The notes: a model not told the origin generated them from the letters alone. A stretch of DNA of 64,000 nt from Salvia splendens (GCF_004379255.2 NC_056052.1:10223708-10287707); one strand, 5' to 3'. Numbered from the stretch's first letter, positions 11,203 to 24,068 are shown. Made by a program: numbers and translations.

Positions 11203-12764
11203 ATATCAAAGGTAAATTTTTCTCCATGATAAGTCGTATTCAGGCGTTGGTTACTGGTCAGTATAATGTGCATAATTGGGATATATCTGCAAAACAGTTG
11301 CTAAAGTGTGCAAGGAAGTGTTCTAACCAGTATGGGAATGTTAGGAGAATTCAGGTGAAAAGGGCGTCAGGATGTTGTTATCCTGACCAGTATGCATGCC
11401 AAAAAGGCTCGAGATGGAGAAGAAGGATAGCTGGGAAGATCAGCCGCAAGCAAGGGGGCAAAAGAGTCATTTCATGTTTGAAGTCTATCCTAAAAATCAA
11501 GGGAGACCTCCCTATATAAGGAAGCCACTTGGAGAGGGAATCATAATCGACTAGTTCATCAACTCCTATGCTTAGTTAGCAATCTCTCTTCGGTAGATCA
11601 ATCCTTCAGCATTATCCTTCATATTCTCGTTCCTCGCCGACAACCATGGTCACTTGAAGCTCATCACTTCACCGGAGTTCCACATCCTTTCGTTCCAGTC
11701 AGCGTGTTTCGTAGTGTTAACAGTTTCATCGCCCGGAGTGACAAACAATCTTTATTTGCTTTCTTAGTTAACCGCACTTGTTTTCTTACGTTGGATTTGT
11801 TGCACTTTCTATATTTACTTACTTTGCAGTCTTAGTTGTGATCCAAATGTTTCTATGATATGAAGTTGTTTTTGTGCATCGGTTCTTGTTTGATCACGTT
11901 CTTTTCTGCCTAGATAGCTTAAATCCAGTAGTTACGGTAATTTCCAGTGTTGAATCGTATGTTTTCATTTTTGTAGTTAATCTGCCTGAGTTTGCAAGTC
12001 TAGATAGTTGTTAGATTTTAGATCTGAAATGGTTAAGTGTGAAAGCCTAGTTTACGTGATTTCTGCCACCTTGCATGTCACCCAGTAAGCGTAATTTTTG
12101 TTTCGTTAGTTTAATCTTTTGATTTGGAGTTTTAATTATTAGATATGTTCTTGTGAAGTTGTTATTATGCATTTCTCGTTCATGGAATCTGAGTTGTTTG
12201 ATTTGTGTTCATACTTATTGGAGAAGACAATGTCCACATCCAAATTTGGGACCACTTTTACTTTTTAGCTACTTTTGCTTTTGTCCATTACTTTTCTTTA
12301 CTTTTCAGCTGTCACTTTTAAGATCTGTAGGCCTAGTCACCTAACTACCTCTTTTCCTCTGATATTCCGTTTAGCCTTTTATAGTAAACTCGTACTTCCA
12401 TATATTTTCTGAACTTTATGCTCCCCACTTTCCACGTACACAGCTACATGTCAATCATCTTTCTCCCCTCCTCCTAGTCAGTAGATTAACATCTTAAATT
12501 CCAGCCTAGATAAAGTCTCAACCCAAAGCGTGGTAGCTAACCAAACCTTTCCAGAATTTCACCACAATTCCCAAAGCGCGTTTATCTCTGTGAGATTCGA
12601 CCCTTACGTCCACTATACTAGTCAGTAGAAGTGGGTTGAGGAATTATTGATACCAGGTTCAGGCATAGCTGGGGTTCCATCCTGATCAGTAGGATACATC
12701 ATGTGCTCGACACGACACCTGACACAAACCTGCTCTTTCAATATAAAAGGTAAACTTTTCTCCA
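11203..12764. repeat. 24-bp direct repeats flanking the inverted solo LTR
   Basis: The plus-strand block containing AAAGGTAAAYTTTTCTCCA occurs at 11203-11226, directly before the LTR, and again at 12741-12764, directly after it. The copies are 24 bp with 2 mismatches, and each abuts an LTR end exactly. On the minus strand both encode part of the conserved HGEKFTF text between protease and RT, so they are a duplicated piece of element A. Ty3/gypsy integration normally makes 5 bp. Confidence 0.85.
11227..12740 (+). repeat. Solo LTR of the A family, inverted inside element A
   Basis: Complete 1,514-bp LTR, TGATAAGTCG...CTCTTTCA on the plus strand, opposite to element A. It matches the reverse complement of the 31039-32440 and 52781-54322 copies. 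It contains a TATA-like CCTATATAAGGAAG (about 11510-11524), the U5 block TCTGTGAGATTCGACCCTTAC (about 12585-12605), and motif copies TACTGGTCAGTA (11253-), CCTGACCAGTATG (11383-) and CCTGATCAGTAGG (12682-). No PBS or internal domain is attached, so it is a solo LTR interrupting pol between protease and RT. Confidence 0.88.
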
Positions 12765-12784
12765 TGAAAATCAATACAAATTGT

Positions 12785-13575
12785 TCACTCACCCATATCT
12801 ACAATCGTCTTGGTTGTCCTAAGAAATGACCTTCCTAACAAAATACCGCTAGACTCCCTAGCTTCAGACTCACCCATCTTGATCACGTAAAAGTCAGCAG
12901 GATAAGTAAAATCATGTACTCTCACCAACACATTCTCTAACACTCCCTCGGGACTTATACACGACCTATCAGCCAGTTGGATTAATACCCTAGTGCTAGA
13001 TAACGTTACTCCCATCAGCCGATTATAAACTGACAATGGCATAACATTTATAGAAGCTCCCAGATCACACATTGCATGCTCGATTTTTACATCTCCTATA
13101 GTTATAGGCAAAGTGAACATACATGGGTCTGCTCTCTTGGGTGGTAGCTTTTCTTGCACAATTGCTGACGTTATCCCTTCCACCATGATCTTCCCATCCT
13201 TCTGGGCCTTCCCGGCTATGAATTCTTTGATAAATTTTCCAAGCGGGGGTAGCTTCACGGCTTGGAAGAATGGTATGGTGACATCCAGCTTCCCAAAAAT
13301 TGACATGTAATCCAAAAATTGGTCACGAAACGATAAGGGAATGGCTTTTTCCCTTTCTCTTCTTCGACCAGCTCCTCGACAAGCTTCCCGGAGTCTTTCT
13401 CGGTCACATTTTGGGCTGGAGTTTCCTTCGTCAGTTCTTTTTCCTTAGATGAGTCCACCTTGGGCTGTCTGCTTCCGGTTTCACTGTTCCTCGACGGTTC
13501 CTCACTCAAGAAAAATGGATCTTGCATTTGGGGTAGAGGTTTGTGTAGATCCTCTTCCAAGACAACGTCTCTCAT
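12785..13575 (-). pseudogene. pol: Element A protease region
   Basis: Coding continues from gag into a frame beginning at 13575 (MRDVVLEEDLHKPLPQ...), acidic and low-complexity. A single frameshift near 13315 then leads into the Athila protease (IFGKLDVTIPFFQAVKLPP ... CMFTLPITIGD). The catalytic motif is DLGASINVMP, the DLG form usual in Athila rather than DTG, followed by the flap region and GILLGRSFLRTTKTIVD. The frame stops at 12785 (VDMGE then TGA) just before the duplicated HGEKFTF segment and the solo LTR. Confidence 0.82.
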
Positions 13576-14462
13576 TCCCCACTGGACTTCTTTGGTTTGG
13601 GCCCCTCATAGGAGTTACCGGACCGCAATGTGACCTTTCTCACGTTTGCTTTCTCAGGCACATGGACTGTAGACGGGAGTTTCCCTGAATTTCCTTTTAA
13701 CTCACCCATCGAACTTGCCAGCTGGGCCAACTGCCTATTCATCATATCAATGTTCGCTTTATGCTCCTTCTGGGCATTCTGCATCCCCTCCACTACTTCA
13801 TTATTGGACTGCAACTCACCCTTGATGCCCTGCTGCGAAGCAAGCAATTCTCTCATCATATCCTCCATAGATCGTCTTGACCTGTTAGGATATTGGGACT
13901 GATTTGGCCCTTGGTGCTGGTTATACTGGGAATTTTGGTTGGGCTGAAAATTTTGGAAGTTTTGCTGGTTCTGGTTAGGCGGGTACTGGTTATACTGGCC
14001 AGGAGGGTTGTACTGGTCTTGGTGATATTGGTTCTGGTTTTGGTTTTGGAACTGGTTTTGGTTCTGCTGATGTTGTGGACCCTGATTAGGCTGATTCTGG
14101 TAATTTTGAAAGTTTCTCTGGTGGGGTGGTATATAAACAGGGTTCGGGTTCTGGTTTTGTGAGGTCTGGTTATGGGTTTGTTGGTTCCTTCCTGACCAGT
14201 TGTCTTGGTGGTCAGGATTTGCTGGGCCACGGTTGGGATTCTGGTTTGGGTGGGGGTTGTATTGGTTCTGACCTTGACCTTGGCCCTGATCTTGGTTCCC
14301 GTCTCCCCATCGAAAGTTCGGATGGTCCCTCCATGGTGCGTCCCGTTGCCTTCTCTGGATCCAATTCCCATTAGAATTATAGTACCCCGCAGCATTGACT
14401 TGCTCCATATTGACGAAATCATTAGGCTGATCATAGCCTGGTCCTTGATTTCCCTGCTCTGT
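13572..14462 (-). pseudogene. gag: Element A gag, C-terminal part (N/Q-rich)
   Basis: The gag frame resumes right after the F array: EQGNQGPGYDQPNDF..., then HPNFRWGDGN. A strongly asparagine/glutamine/proline-rich tract of about 150 residues follows (14340-13890), then a coiled-coil-like stretch (SMEDMMRELLASQQ ... MMNRQLAQLASSMGELKG) and the Athila signature KVTLRSGNSYEGP. It ends at a TGA that overlaps the ATG of the next frame (ATGA at about 13572-13575). Removing F and one TCTGT copy restores the gag reading frame across the junction. The N-terminal part is at 30840-29926. Confidence 0.82.
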
Positions 14463-17292
14463 TGTCACGACCGCACTTCCTAAGGATAGGAAGCACGGGA
14501 AATCGTGACCCGTGGGGGAAATAAGAAGCGGGGATGAAGGGGGGAAAAAACAATTCAAGGCAATACAACTTAACAATCAAAGATGAAATTCCATTTAAAT
14601 TAACCAACGTTTCCAAACCGAAGTTTGCATAATGAGATAACAGAGTTTAGCAAATAAGAAAAATACAGAGTTTCTTAAGACATCGAATAGCGGAAGCAAT
14701 TTGAGAGTTTAGCTACTACTATGTATGAAGACATAATAGTAACCGGACCAGTTCTTGAATCATCACTCAACATCCTCCGCCTCCCGACCTCGCTCAACCT
14801 GCACATAGAGAAAACATATGCAGGGGCTGAGTACTTGATGCACCCAGTGAACTCATGCCCGAAAACATTCATCGTTAAGATATGTCAAGCCATCATCGAG
14901 TGAATCCCGGGTTTTACTTTAAAGGCCGAGAAACACTAAAGTTCATTTCTTTAAAAAGTGTCCGCGCGGACTAACATCATCCTCCAACATATACCATATC
15001 TGAACCATCATGTGAAACGAGACTGTGGCCACAATCTCGATCACTGGACCGGCCGACCTAGGGGACGGCTCACGATCCCTATCAGTGCACTAGTCTGAGT
15101 AGGGACTCACTCCCTAGTTAGACCCGAATTCGTTAACTATCAAAGTCTAGTAAGATATTATCCCAGTAGACAATTAGATGGGCAATTCAAAACATAAAAA
15201 CGGCATGACATACTATTTTAAACCACCCTTATTTCACCATAAACATATCATTTCAAAATAAAAGAATTTAAGGAGTAAAGCCCACCTCAAAAGCTTAGGA
15301 TTTCCGTAAAATTCCTCGTTCCGACTTTTAGCGTGCGTGCGAACCACCTTTTCGGAAAACACATAACATTCATATCAAAATGCGGAAACGACGAAAATTA
15401 GAATGCATGTACTCTAATTAAATTCCTTAAATCTTCTTTCTCGGTTTCCGTGCATTTTTGGTTATTCGGTGGTCGCCCAAGGTGTCGCGGGCAACGCCGG
15501 TCGGCTGCTTACACCAATACTTCCCTCCGTTGGCTCCTCGTATTTTTCTCCACGATGTAGGAATAAATTCCCAAAAAATATTTAAGCGCATAATTAAATT
15601 ATCGCAACTATTTCTCTTTGAAAACATATTATTTCTGACTTGGGATTATTCCGAGAAATAAATAATTCCCCACGGTTAACTTATCGGCCCAAGGATTTAA
15701 TTAGAAGGCCCAAGCCTTAATTATTTCCCCACCTTATATCTCCCATTTAAATTATTAGTGGGCCCAAAAGAAATAGCCCACATTAAAATAAATCACAAAC
15801 CTTATTTCTCCTTAATCAATCAACAAGGCCCAATTTAAAGAAAAAGAAAAAAAGCCCAAAACATCTCCTCCACTTCCATCGGTCAATTCCTTTCCCCCAA
15901 TTCATTTCTTCTTCTCAAAACACAACCCAATCCCATTTCAAATCCCTAATTCATAATGGATCCCCAAATTAGAAAACTGTACAGCAGCTTCTTCTCCCTC
16001 CCTTCCTCGGCGAAAATTGACGATTCCTCTGCATCGCCGGCTGCCCCGTCGTCGTTCCACCGTCGACGTCACGATGCCGCTGCTGTCTATCCAAGAAGAC
16101 GCGATGCCGCTACTGTCTCCCAGCCGTCACCGGGTCAGTCTTCTGCAGCGATTCGCCGCCACTGTGGAGTCAGGCTGCTGCCATCGTCGCCGGAAGAGCT
16201 GCTGCTGTACCGATCAGCCGAACAGCAACGCCGGGCAGGCGCCTCACCGTTGTTGCTCCTCCACTCACTGCTCGGCAGCCTCTGAAACGACACCGCGCCG
16301 CCCCGAGCAACTCCGAACAGCCACTGCGCAGTCCCGAAACGTCCCGAACCCAACCCGAACAGCCCCGCACAACCCCGAAAGATAAGTTCTCATTCAATTA
16401 TGTTTCTTTTCGTTTTTAGCTTCGATTACACAGTGATGGGCATTCGCTTGTTGGAGTTTGATTGTTGAAGGAAATTATGAGTGAGAGTGATGTATGATGA
16501 ACATGATATGAATAACATCGATAAAAGGAAATGGATTTATACCTTCGTTGCTATGAATTTGACTGTGAAACGTATGGGAAAACAAAATGGCAGCAGTTCC
16601 TTCCACTGTATCTCTCTCGGCTCTCTCTGTATTTGTTGAACAAAAGAATGTTGAAATGAAAGGGTAGGAGAGGAGATAAATGAATCCTAGAATTAAATTT
16701 GTGTGACCTTTGATTTTGCAGAATTGAATTGTGGAAGATGGAGGGTGGAAGGTTACTTGCAGCTGGAGAGTCCCCACGGATGGAGAAGTTGGCGCAGAAG
16801 AAAGAGAGAGGAAAAATTTGGGCTTGCAAAATGAATGAATTGGCTCAACAATTATTTGTGGAGTTGGGCTAAAAATATATATATATATATATATATATAA
16901 GGGAATTTGATGGCCCAACACTCTTTTAAAATTGTTAAGGACATTTGGACTTGATTTGAATTTATTTGGGTCGGCCCAAGCCACTTTTTATATACTCATT
17001 GGGCTCTAATTTAATTTGAGAGACCCAACTATACACATACTTTTTTTTCTCGCATTTCTTTCGATAATTAAAATTCACGGAGCTTTAATTAATTCCGTTA
17101 TCTTGTCTCCAACAAAGATTAAAATCGCCAAATGCAACAATTTATATTTGGTGTTGTTCTAAATATAAATTCCTCAACCGTTCCTCGATTTATGCGCGCC
17201 AAGCACTAAAACCCATCTCAACATCTCATTCATTAATTTCCTCGTAGTAGCTTGGTGTTGTTCCACGTACTATAAAAAGTCCGGGTGTTACA
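14463..17292 (-). repeat. F array LTR 1
   Basis: 2,830 bp, TGTCACGACC...GGTGTTACA on the plus strand. It contains, in plus order: the LTR-terminal AGCACGGGAAATCGTGACC inverted repeat, the stretch that reads AGTACTCAGCCC on the minus strand (14825-14840), an AT-rich middle, a GC-rich block (15990-16385), and a (TA)n run (16878-16900). Open frames in the GC-rich block are a by-product of composition and are not called as genes. It is the outermost 3' LTR of the array in minus-strand sense. Confidence 0.85.
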
Positions 17293-17552
17293 TTCTATCC
17301 ACCTTAACAGAAATTTTGTCCCGAAATTTGCTCATCTCATAATATTATCAATCATACTCCATTCACGTCCAACATCAATTGCATAAACATTTCTTATTTC
17401 AAAACATTTTACCTTATCTCTTGTTGAGCGCGGCGAGACGGAATGTTGAGCCTTCAATGAATACTCTTTTAGTCTAGCGAAACGAGTCTAGACTAGATTA
17501 AAAAAGAGACTCTCGGTCCAGAGCGGAAGGAAAAATTGCTCTGATACCATTC
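17293..17552 (-). other. F array internal domain 1 with PBS and PPT
   Basis: 260 bp. On the minus strand the PBS TGGTATCAGAGC lies at 17549-17538, and the polypurine tract AAGGTGGATAGAA ends at 17293, directly next to LTR 1. No ORF. Variant markers TTCAATGAATAC and AGATTAAAAAAG distinguish it from domains 2 and 4. Confidence 0.88.
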
Positions 17553-19961
17553 TGTCACGACCGCACTTCCTAAGGATATGAAGCACGGGAAATCGTGACC
17601 CGTGGGGGAAATAAGAAGCGGGGAAGAAGGGGGGAAAAACAATTCAAGGCAATACAACTTAACAATCAAAGATGAAATTCCATTTAAATTAACCAACGTT
17701 TCCAAACCGAAGTTTGCATAATGAGATAACAGAGTTTAGCAAATAAGAAAAATACAGAGTTTCTTAAGACATCGAATAGCGGAAGCAATTTGAGAGTTTA
17801 GCTACTACTATGCATGAAGACATAATAGTAACCGGACCAGTTCTTGAAACATCACTCAACATCCTCCGCCTCCCGACCTCGCTCAACCTGCACATAGAGA
17901 AAACATATGCAGGGGCTGAGTACTTGATGCACCCAGTGAACTCATGCCCGAAAACATTCATCGTTAAGATATGTCAAGCCATCATCGAGTGAATCCCGGG
18001 TTTTACTTTAAAGTCCGAGAAACACTAAAGTTCATTTCTTTAAAAAGTGTCCGTGCGGACTAACATCATCCTCCAACATATACCGTATCTGAACCATCAT
18101 GTGAAACCAGACTGTGGCCACAATCTCGATCACTGGACCGGCTGACCTAGGGGACGGCTCACGATCCCTATCAGTGCACTAGTCCGAGTAGGGACTCACC
18201 CCCTAGTCAGACCCGAATTCGTTAACTATCAAAGTCTAGTAGGATATTATCCCAGTAGACAATCAGATGGGCAATTCAAAACATAAAAACGGCATGACAT
18301 ACTATTTTAAACCACCCTTATTTCACCATAAACATATCATTTCAAAATAAAAGAATTTAAGTAGTAAAGCCCACCTCAAAAGCTTAGGATTTCCGTAAAA
18401 TTCCTCGTTCCAACTTTTAGAGTGCGTGCGAACCACCTTTTCGGAAAACACATAACATTCATATCAAAACGCGGAAACGACGAAAATTAGAATGCATGTA
18501 CTCTAATTAAATTCCTTAAATCTTCTTTCTCGGTTTCCGTGCATTTTTGGTTATTCGGTGGTCGCCCAAGGTGTCGCGGGCAACGCCGGTCGGCTGCTTA
18601 CACCAATACTTCCCTCCGTTGGCTCCTCGTATTTTTCTCCACGATGTAGGAATAAATTCCCAATAAATATTTAAGCGCATAATTAAATTATCGCAACTAT
18701 TTCTCTTCGAAAACATATTATTTCAGACTTGGGATTATTCCGAGAAATAAATAATTCCCCACGATTAACTTATCGGCCAAAGGATTTAATTAGAAGGCCC
18801 AAGCCTTAATTATTTCCTCACCTTATATGTCCCATTTAAATTATTAGTGGGCCCAAAAGAAATAGCCCACATTAAAATAAATCCCAAACCTTATTTCTCC
18901 TTAATCAATCAACAAGGCCCAATTTAAAGAAAAAGAAAAAAAAGCCCAAAACATCTCCTCCACTTCCATCGGTCAATTCCTTTCCCCCAATTCATTTCTT
19001 CTTCTCAAAACACAACCCAATCCCATTTCAAATCCCTAATTCATAATGGATCCCCAAATTAGAAAACTGTATAGCAGCTTCTTCTCCCTCCCTTCCTCGG
19101 CGAAAATTGACGATTCCTCTGCGTCGCCGGCTGCCCCGTCGTCGTTCCACCGTCGACGTCACGATGCCGCTGCTGTCTCTCCAAGAAGACGCGATGCTGC
19201 TACTGTCTCCCAGCCGTCACCGGGTCAGTCTTCTGCAGCGATTCGCCGCCACCGTGGAGTCAGGCTGCTGCCATCGTCGCCGGAAGAGCTGCTGCTGTAC
19301 CGATCAGCCGAACAGCAACGCCGGGCAGGCGCCTCACCGTTGTTGCTCCTCCACTCACTGCTCGGCAGCCTCCGAAACGACACCGCGCCGCCCCGAGCAA
19401 CTCCGAACAGCCACTGCGCAGTCCCGAAACATCCCGATACCAACCCGAACAGCCCCGCACAACCCCGAAAGATAAGTCTCATTCAATTATGTTTCTTTTC
19501 GTTTTTAGCTTCGATTGCACAGTGATGGGCATTCGCTTGTTGGAGTTTGATTGTTGAAGGAAATTATGAGTGAGAGTGATGTATGATGAACATGATATGA
19601 ATAACATCGATAAAAGGAAATGGATTTATACCTTCGTTGCTATGAATTTGACTGTGAGACGTATGGGAAAACAAAATGGCAGCAGTTCCTTCCACTGTAT
19701 CTCTCTCGGCTCTCTCTGTATTTGTTGAACAAAAGAATGTTGAAGTGAAAGGGTAGGAGAGGAGATAAATGAATCCTAGAATTAAATTTGTTTGACCTTT
19801 GATTTTGCAGAATTGAATTGTGGAAGATGGAGGGTGGAAGGTTACTTGCAGCTGGAGAGTCCCCATGGATGGAGAAGTTGGCGCAGGAGAAAGAGAGAGG
19901 AAAAATTTGGGCTTGCAAAATGAATGAATTGGCTCAACAATTATTTGTGGAGTTGGGCTAA

Positions 19962-20001
<40 letters not shown>

Positions 20002-20283
20002 AGATGATCAAAATAAGTATGTGTTTAAATCCAGAAATGCAGACCAAATCTCAGCCCTAGGATTAGATGATCTAATGGTCAATAATTAACCAAAAACACG
20101 GAAGGTCATAATTAAGCAATTTTAGGTCATATTATAATATTTTGATTTAATGTCATACTAAGATCGTTTTAGGTCATGCTTTGTTAGCATGACCTACAAA
20201 TTACCTAATTATGACCTAAAAGTGCCCTAATTATGATATTGTTCTGCGTTTCTGTATCTAAATCCAGTTTTGCATAGATCAAA

Positions 20284-20334
<51 letters not shown>

Positions 20335-20724
20335 GAATTTGATGGCCCAACACTCTTTTAAAATTGTTAAGGACATTTGGACTTGATTTGAATTTATTTG
20401 GGTCGGCCCAAGCCACTTTTTATATACTCATTGGGCTCTAATTTAATTTGAGAGACCCAACTATACACATACTTTTTTTTCTCGCATTTCTTTCGATAAT
20501 TAAAATTCACGGAGCTTTAATTAATTCCGTTATCTTGTCTCCAACAAAGATTAAAATCGCCAAATGCAACAATTTATATTTGGTGTTGTTCCAAATATAA
20601 ATTCCTCAACCGTTCCTCGATTTATGCGCGCCAAGCACTAAAACCCATCTCAACATCTCATTCATTAATTGCCTCGTAGTAGCTTGGTGTTGTTCCACGT
20701 ACTATAAAAAGTCCGGGTGTTACA
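17553..20724 (-). repeat. F array LTR 2 (with MITE insertion)
   Basis: 3,172 bp, longer than the other LTRs because of a 289-bp MITE-like insertion plus expanded (TA)n at about 19970-20332. Otherwise collinear with LTR 1. Its GC-rich block (19080-19475) is closest to that of LTR 1. Confidence 0.85.
19999..20287. mobile_element. MITE-like insertion in the TA tract of F LTR 2
   Basis: A 289-bp AT-rich segment absent from the other four LTRs, sitting inside a (TA)n run. Its ends are inverted repeats of about 48 bp at roughly 70% identity (AGGGAGATGATCAAAAT... against the complement AGGGTTTTGATCTATGC...), both leading to a CCAGAAATGCAGA-like text. The centre is also palindromic (TTAGGTCATGC...GCATGACCTA). 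Probably a DNA-transposon MITE; superfamily not determined because the TA-rich target hides the duplication. Confidence 0.7.
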
Positions 20725-20984
20725 TTTTATCCACCTTAACAGAAATTTTGTCCCGAAATTTGCTCATCTCATAATATTATCAATCATACTCCATTCACGT
20801 CCAACATCAATTGCATAAACATTTCTTATTTCAAAACATTTTACCTTATCTCTTGTTGAGCGCGGCGAGACGGAATGTTGAGCCTTCAAAGAATACTCTT
20901 TTAGTCTAGCGAAACGAGTCTAGACTAGATTGAATAAGAGACTCTCGGTCCAGAGCGGAATGAAAAATTGCTCTGATACCATTC
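20725..20984 (-). other. F array internal domain 2 with PBS and PPT
   Basis: 260 bp with PBS (minus strand, 20981-20970) and polypurine tract next to LTR 2. It carries TTCAAAGAATAC, shared with domain 4 (TTCAAAGAACAC) but not with domains 1 and 3. Confidence 0.85.
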
Positions 20985-23808
20985 TGTCACAACCGCACTT
21001 CCTAAGGATAGGAAGCACAGGAAATCGTGACCCGTGGGGGAAATAAGAAGCGGGGAAGAAGGGGGGAAAAACAATTCAAGGCAATACAACTTAACAATCA
21101 AAGATGAAATTCCATTTAAATTAACCAACGTTTCCAAACCGAAGTTTGCATAATGAGATAACAGAGTTTAGCAAATAAGAAAAATACAGAGTTTCTTAAG
21201 ACATCGAATAGCGGAAGCAATTTGAGAGTTTAGCTACTACTATGTATGAAGACATAATAGTAACCGGACCAGTTCTTGAATCATCACTCAACATCCTCCG
21301 CCTCCCGACCTCGCTCAACCTGCACATAGAGAAAACATATGCAGGGGCTGAGTACTTGATGCACCCAGTGAACTCATGCCCGAAAACATTCATCGTTAAG
21401 ATATGTCAAGCCATCATCGAGTGAATCCCGGGTTTTACTTTAAAGTCCGAGAAACACTAAAGTTCATTTCTTTAAAAAGTGTCCGCGCGGACTAACATCA
21501 TCCTCCAACATATACCATATCTGAACCATCATGTGAAACGAGACTGTGGCCACAATCTCAATAACTGGACCGGCTGACCTAGGGGACGGCTCACGATCCC
21601 TATCAGTGCACTAGTCCGAGTAGGGACTCACTCCCTAGTCAGACCCGAATTCGTTAACTATCAAAGTCTAGTAGGATATTATCCCAGTAGACAATCAGAT
21701 GGGCAATTCAAAACATAAAAACGACATGACATACTATTTTAAACCACCCTTATTTCACCATAAACATATCATTTCAAAATAAAAGAATTTAAGTAGTAAA
21801 GCCCACCTCAAAAGCTTAGGATTTCCGTAAAATTCCTCGTTCCGACTTTTAGCGTGCGTGCGAACCACCTTTTCGGAAAACACATAACATTCATATCAAA
21901 ATGCAAAAACGACGAAAATTAGAATGCATGTACTCTAATTAAATTCCTTAAATCTTATTTCGCGGTTTCCGTGCATTTTTGGTTATTCGGCGGTCGCCCA
22001 AGGTGTCGCGGGCAACGCCGGTCGGCCGCTTACACCAATACTTCCCTCCGTTGGCTCCTCGTATTTTTCTCCACGATGTAGGAATAAATTCCCAAAAAAT
22101 ATTTAAGCGCATAATTAAATTATCGCAACTATTTCTCTTCGAAAACATATTATTTCAAACTGGGGATTATTCCGAGAAATAAATAATTCCCCACGATTAA
22201 CTTATCGGCCCAAGGATTTAATTAGAAGGCCCAAGCCTTAATTATTTCCTCACCTTATATCTCCCATTTAAATTATTAGTGGGCCCAAAAGAAATAGCCC
22301 ACATTAAAATAAATCCCAAACCTTATTTCTCCTTAATCAATCAACAAGGCCCAATTTAAAGAAAAAGAAAAAAAAGCCCAAAACATCTCCTCCACTTCCA
22401 TCGGTCAATTCCTTTCCCCCAATTCATTTCTTCTTCTCAAAACACAACCCAATCCCATTTCAAATTCCTAATTCATAATGGATCCCCAAATTAGAAAACT
22501 GTACAGCAGCTTCTTCTCCCTCCCTTCCTCGGTGAAAATTGACGATTCATCTGCGTCGCCGGCTGCCCCGTCGTCGTTCCAACGTCGAAGTCACGATGCC
22601 GCTGCTGTCTCGCCAAGAAGACGCGATGCCGCTGCTGTCTCCCAGCCGTCACCGGGTCAGCCTTCTGCAGCGATTCGCCGCCGCTGTGGAGTCATGCTGC
22701 TGCCATTGTCGCCGGAAGAGCTGCTGCTGTACCGATCAGCCGAACAGCAACGCCGGGCAGGCGCCTCACCGTTGTTGCTCCTCCACTCACTGCTCGGCAG
22801 CCTCCGAAACGACACCTCGCCGCCCCGAGCAACTTCGAACAGCCACTGCGCAGTCCCGAAACGTCCCGAACCCAACCCGAACAGCCCCGCACAACCCCGA
22901 AAGATAAGTTCTCATTCAATTATGTTTCTTTTCGTTTTTAGCTTCGATTACACAGTGATGGGCATTCGCTTGTTGGAGTTTGATTGTTGAAGGAAATTAT
23001 GAGTGAGAGTGATGTATGATGAACATGATATGAATAACATCGATAAAAGGAAATGGATTTATACCTTCGTTGCTATGAATTTGACTGTGAAACGTATGGG
23101 AAAACAAAATGGCAGCAGTTCCTTCCACTGTATCTCTCTCGGCTCTCTCTGTATTTGTTGAACAAAAGAATGTTGAAGTGAAAGGGTAGGAGAGGAGATA
23201 AATGAATCCTAGAATTAAATTTGTGTGACCTTTGATTTTGCAGAATTGAATTGTGGAAGATGGAGGGTGGAAGGTTACTTGCAGCTGGAGAGTCCCCACG
23301 GATGGAGAAGTTGGCGCAGAAGAAAGAGAGAGGAAAAATTTGGGCTTGCAAAATGAATGAATTGGCTCAACAATTATTTGTGGAGTTGGGCTAAAAATAT
23401 ATATATATATATATAAGGGAATTTGATGGCCCAACACTCTTTTAAAATTGTTAAGGACATTTGGACTTGATTTGAATTTATTTGGGTCGGCCCAAGCCAC
23501 TTTTTATATACTCATTGGGCTCTAATTTAATTTGAGAGACCCAACTATACACATACTTTTTTTTCTCGCATTTCTTTCGATAATTAAAATTCACGGAGCT
23601 TTAATTAATTCCGTTATCTTGTCTCCAACAAAGATTAAAATCGCCAAATGCAACAATTTATATTTGGTGTTGTTCCAAATATAAATTCCTCAACCGTTCC
23701 TCGATTTATGCTTGCCAAGCACTAAAACCCATCTCAACATCTCATTCATTAATTGCCTCGTAGTAGCTTGGTGTTGTTCCACGTACTATAAAAAGTCCGG
23801 GTGTTACA
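20985..23808 (-). repeat. F array LTR 3
   Basis: 2,824 bp. It starts TGTCACAACC (A where LTRs 1, 2 and 4 have G), a variant shared with LTR 5. Its GC-rich block (22500-22910) is closest to that of LTR 4. Confidence 0.85.
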
Positions 23809-24068
23809 TTCTATCCACCTTAACAGAAATTTTGTCCCGAAATTTGCTCATCTCATAATATTATCAATCATACTCCATTCACGTCCAACATCAATTGCAT
23901 AAACATTTCTTATTTCAAAACATTTTACCTTATCTCTTGTTGAGCGCGGCGAGACGGAATGTTGAGCCTTCAATGAATACTCTTTTAGTCTAGCGAAACG
24001 AGTCTAGACTAGATTGAATAAGAGACTCTCGGTCCAGAGCGGAAGGAAAAATTGCTCTGATACCATTC
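23809..24068 (-). other. F array internal domain 3 with PBS and PPT
   Basis: 260 bp, PBS at 24065-24054 (minus strand), polypurine tract adjoining LTR 3. It carries the TTCAATGAATAC variant of domain 1. Confidence 0.85.

Noticed and set aside
11227..12740. Internal LTR as the true end of element A (two separate elements either side)
   Set aside because: Coding sequence continues across it in the same strand and order (protease then RT), and the LTR is in the opposite orientation.
13893..14483. Plus-strand frames rich in Leu/Val opposite the gag N/Q tract
   Set aside because: Shadow of the repetitive Asn/Gln codons of gag on the other strand.
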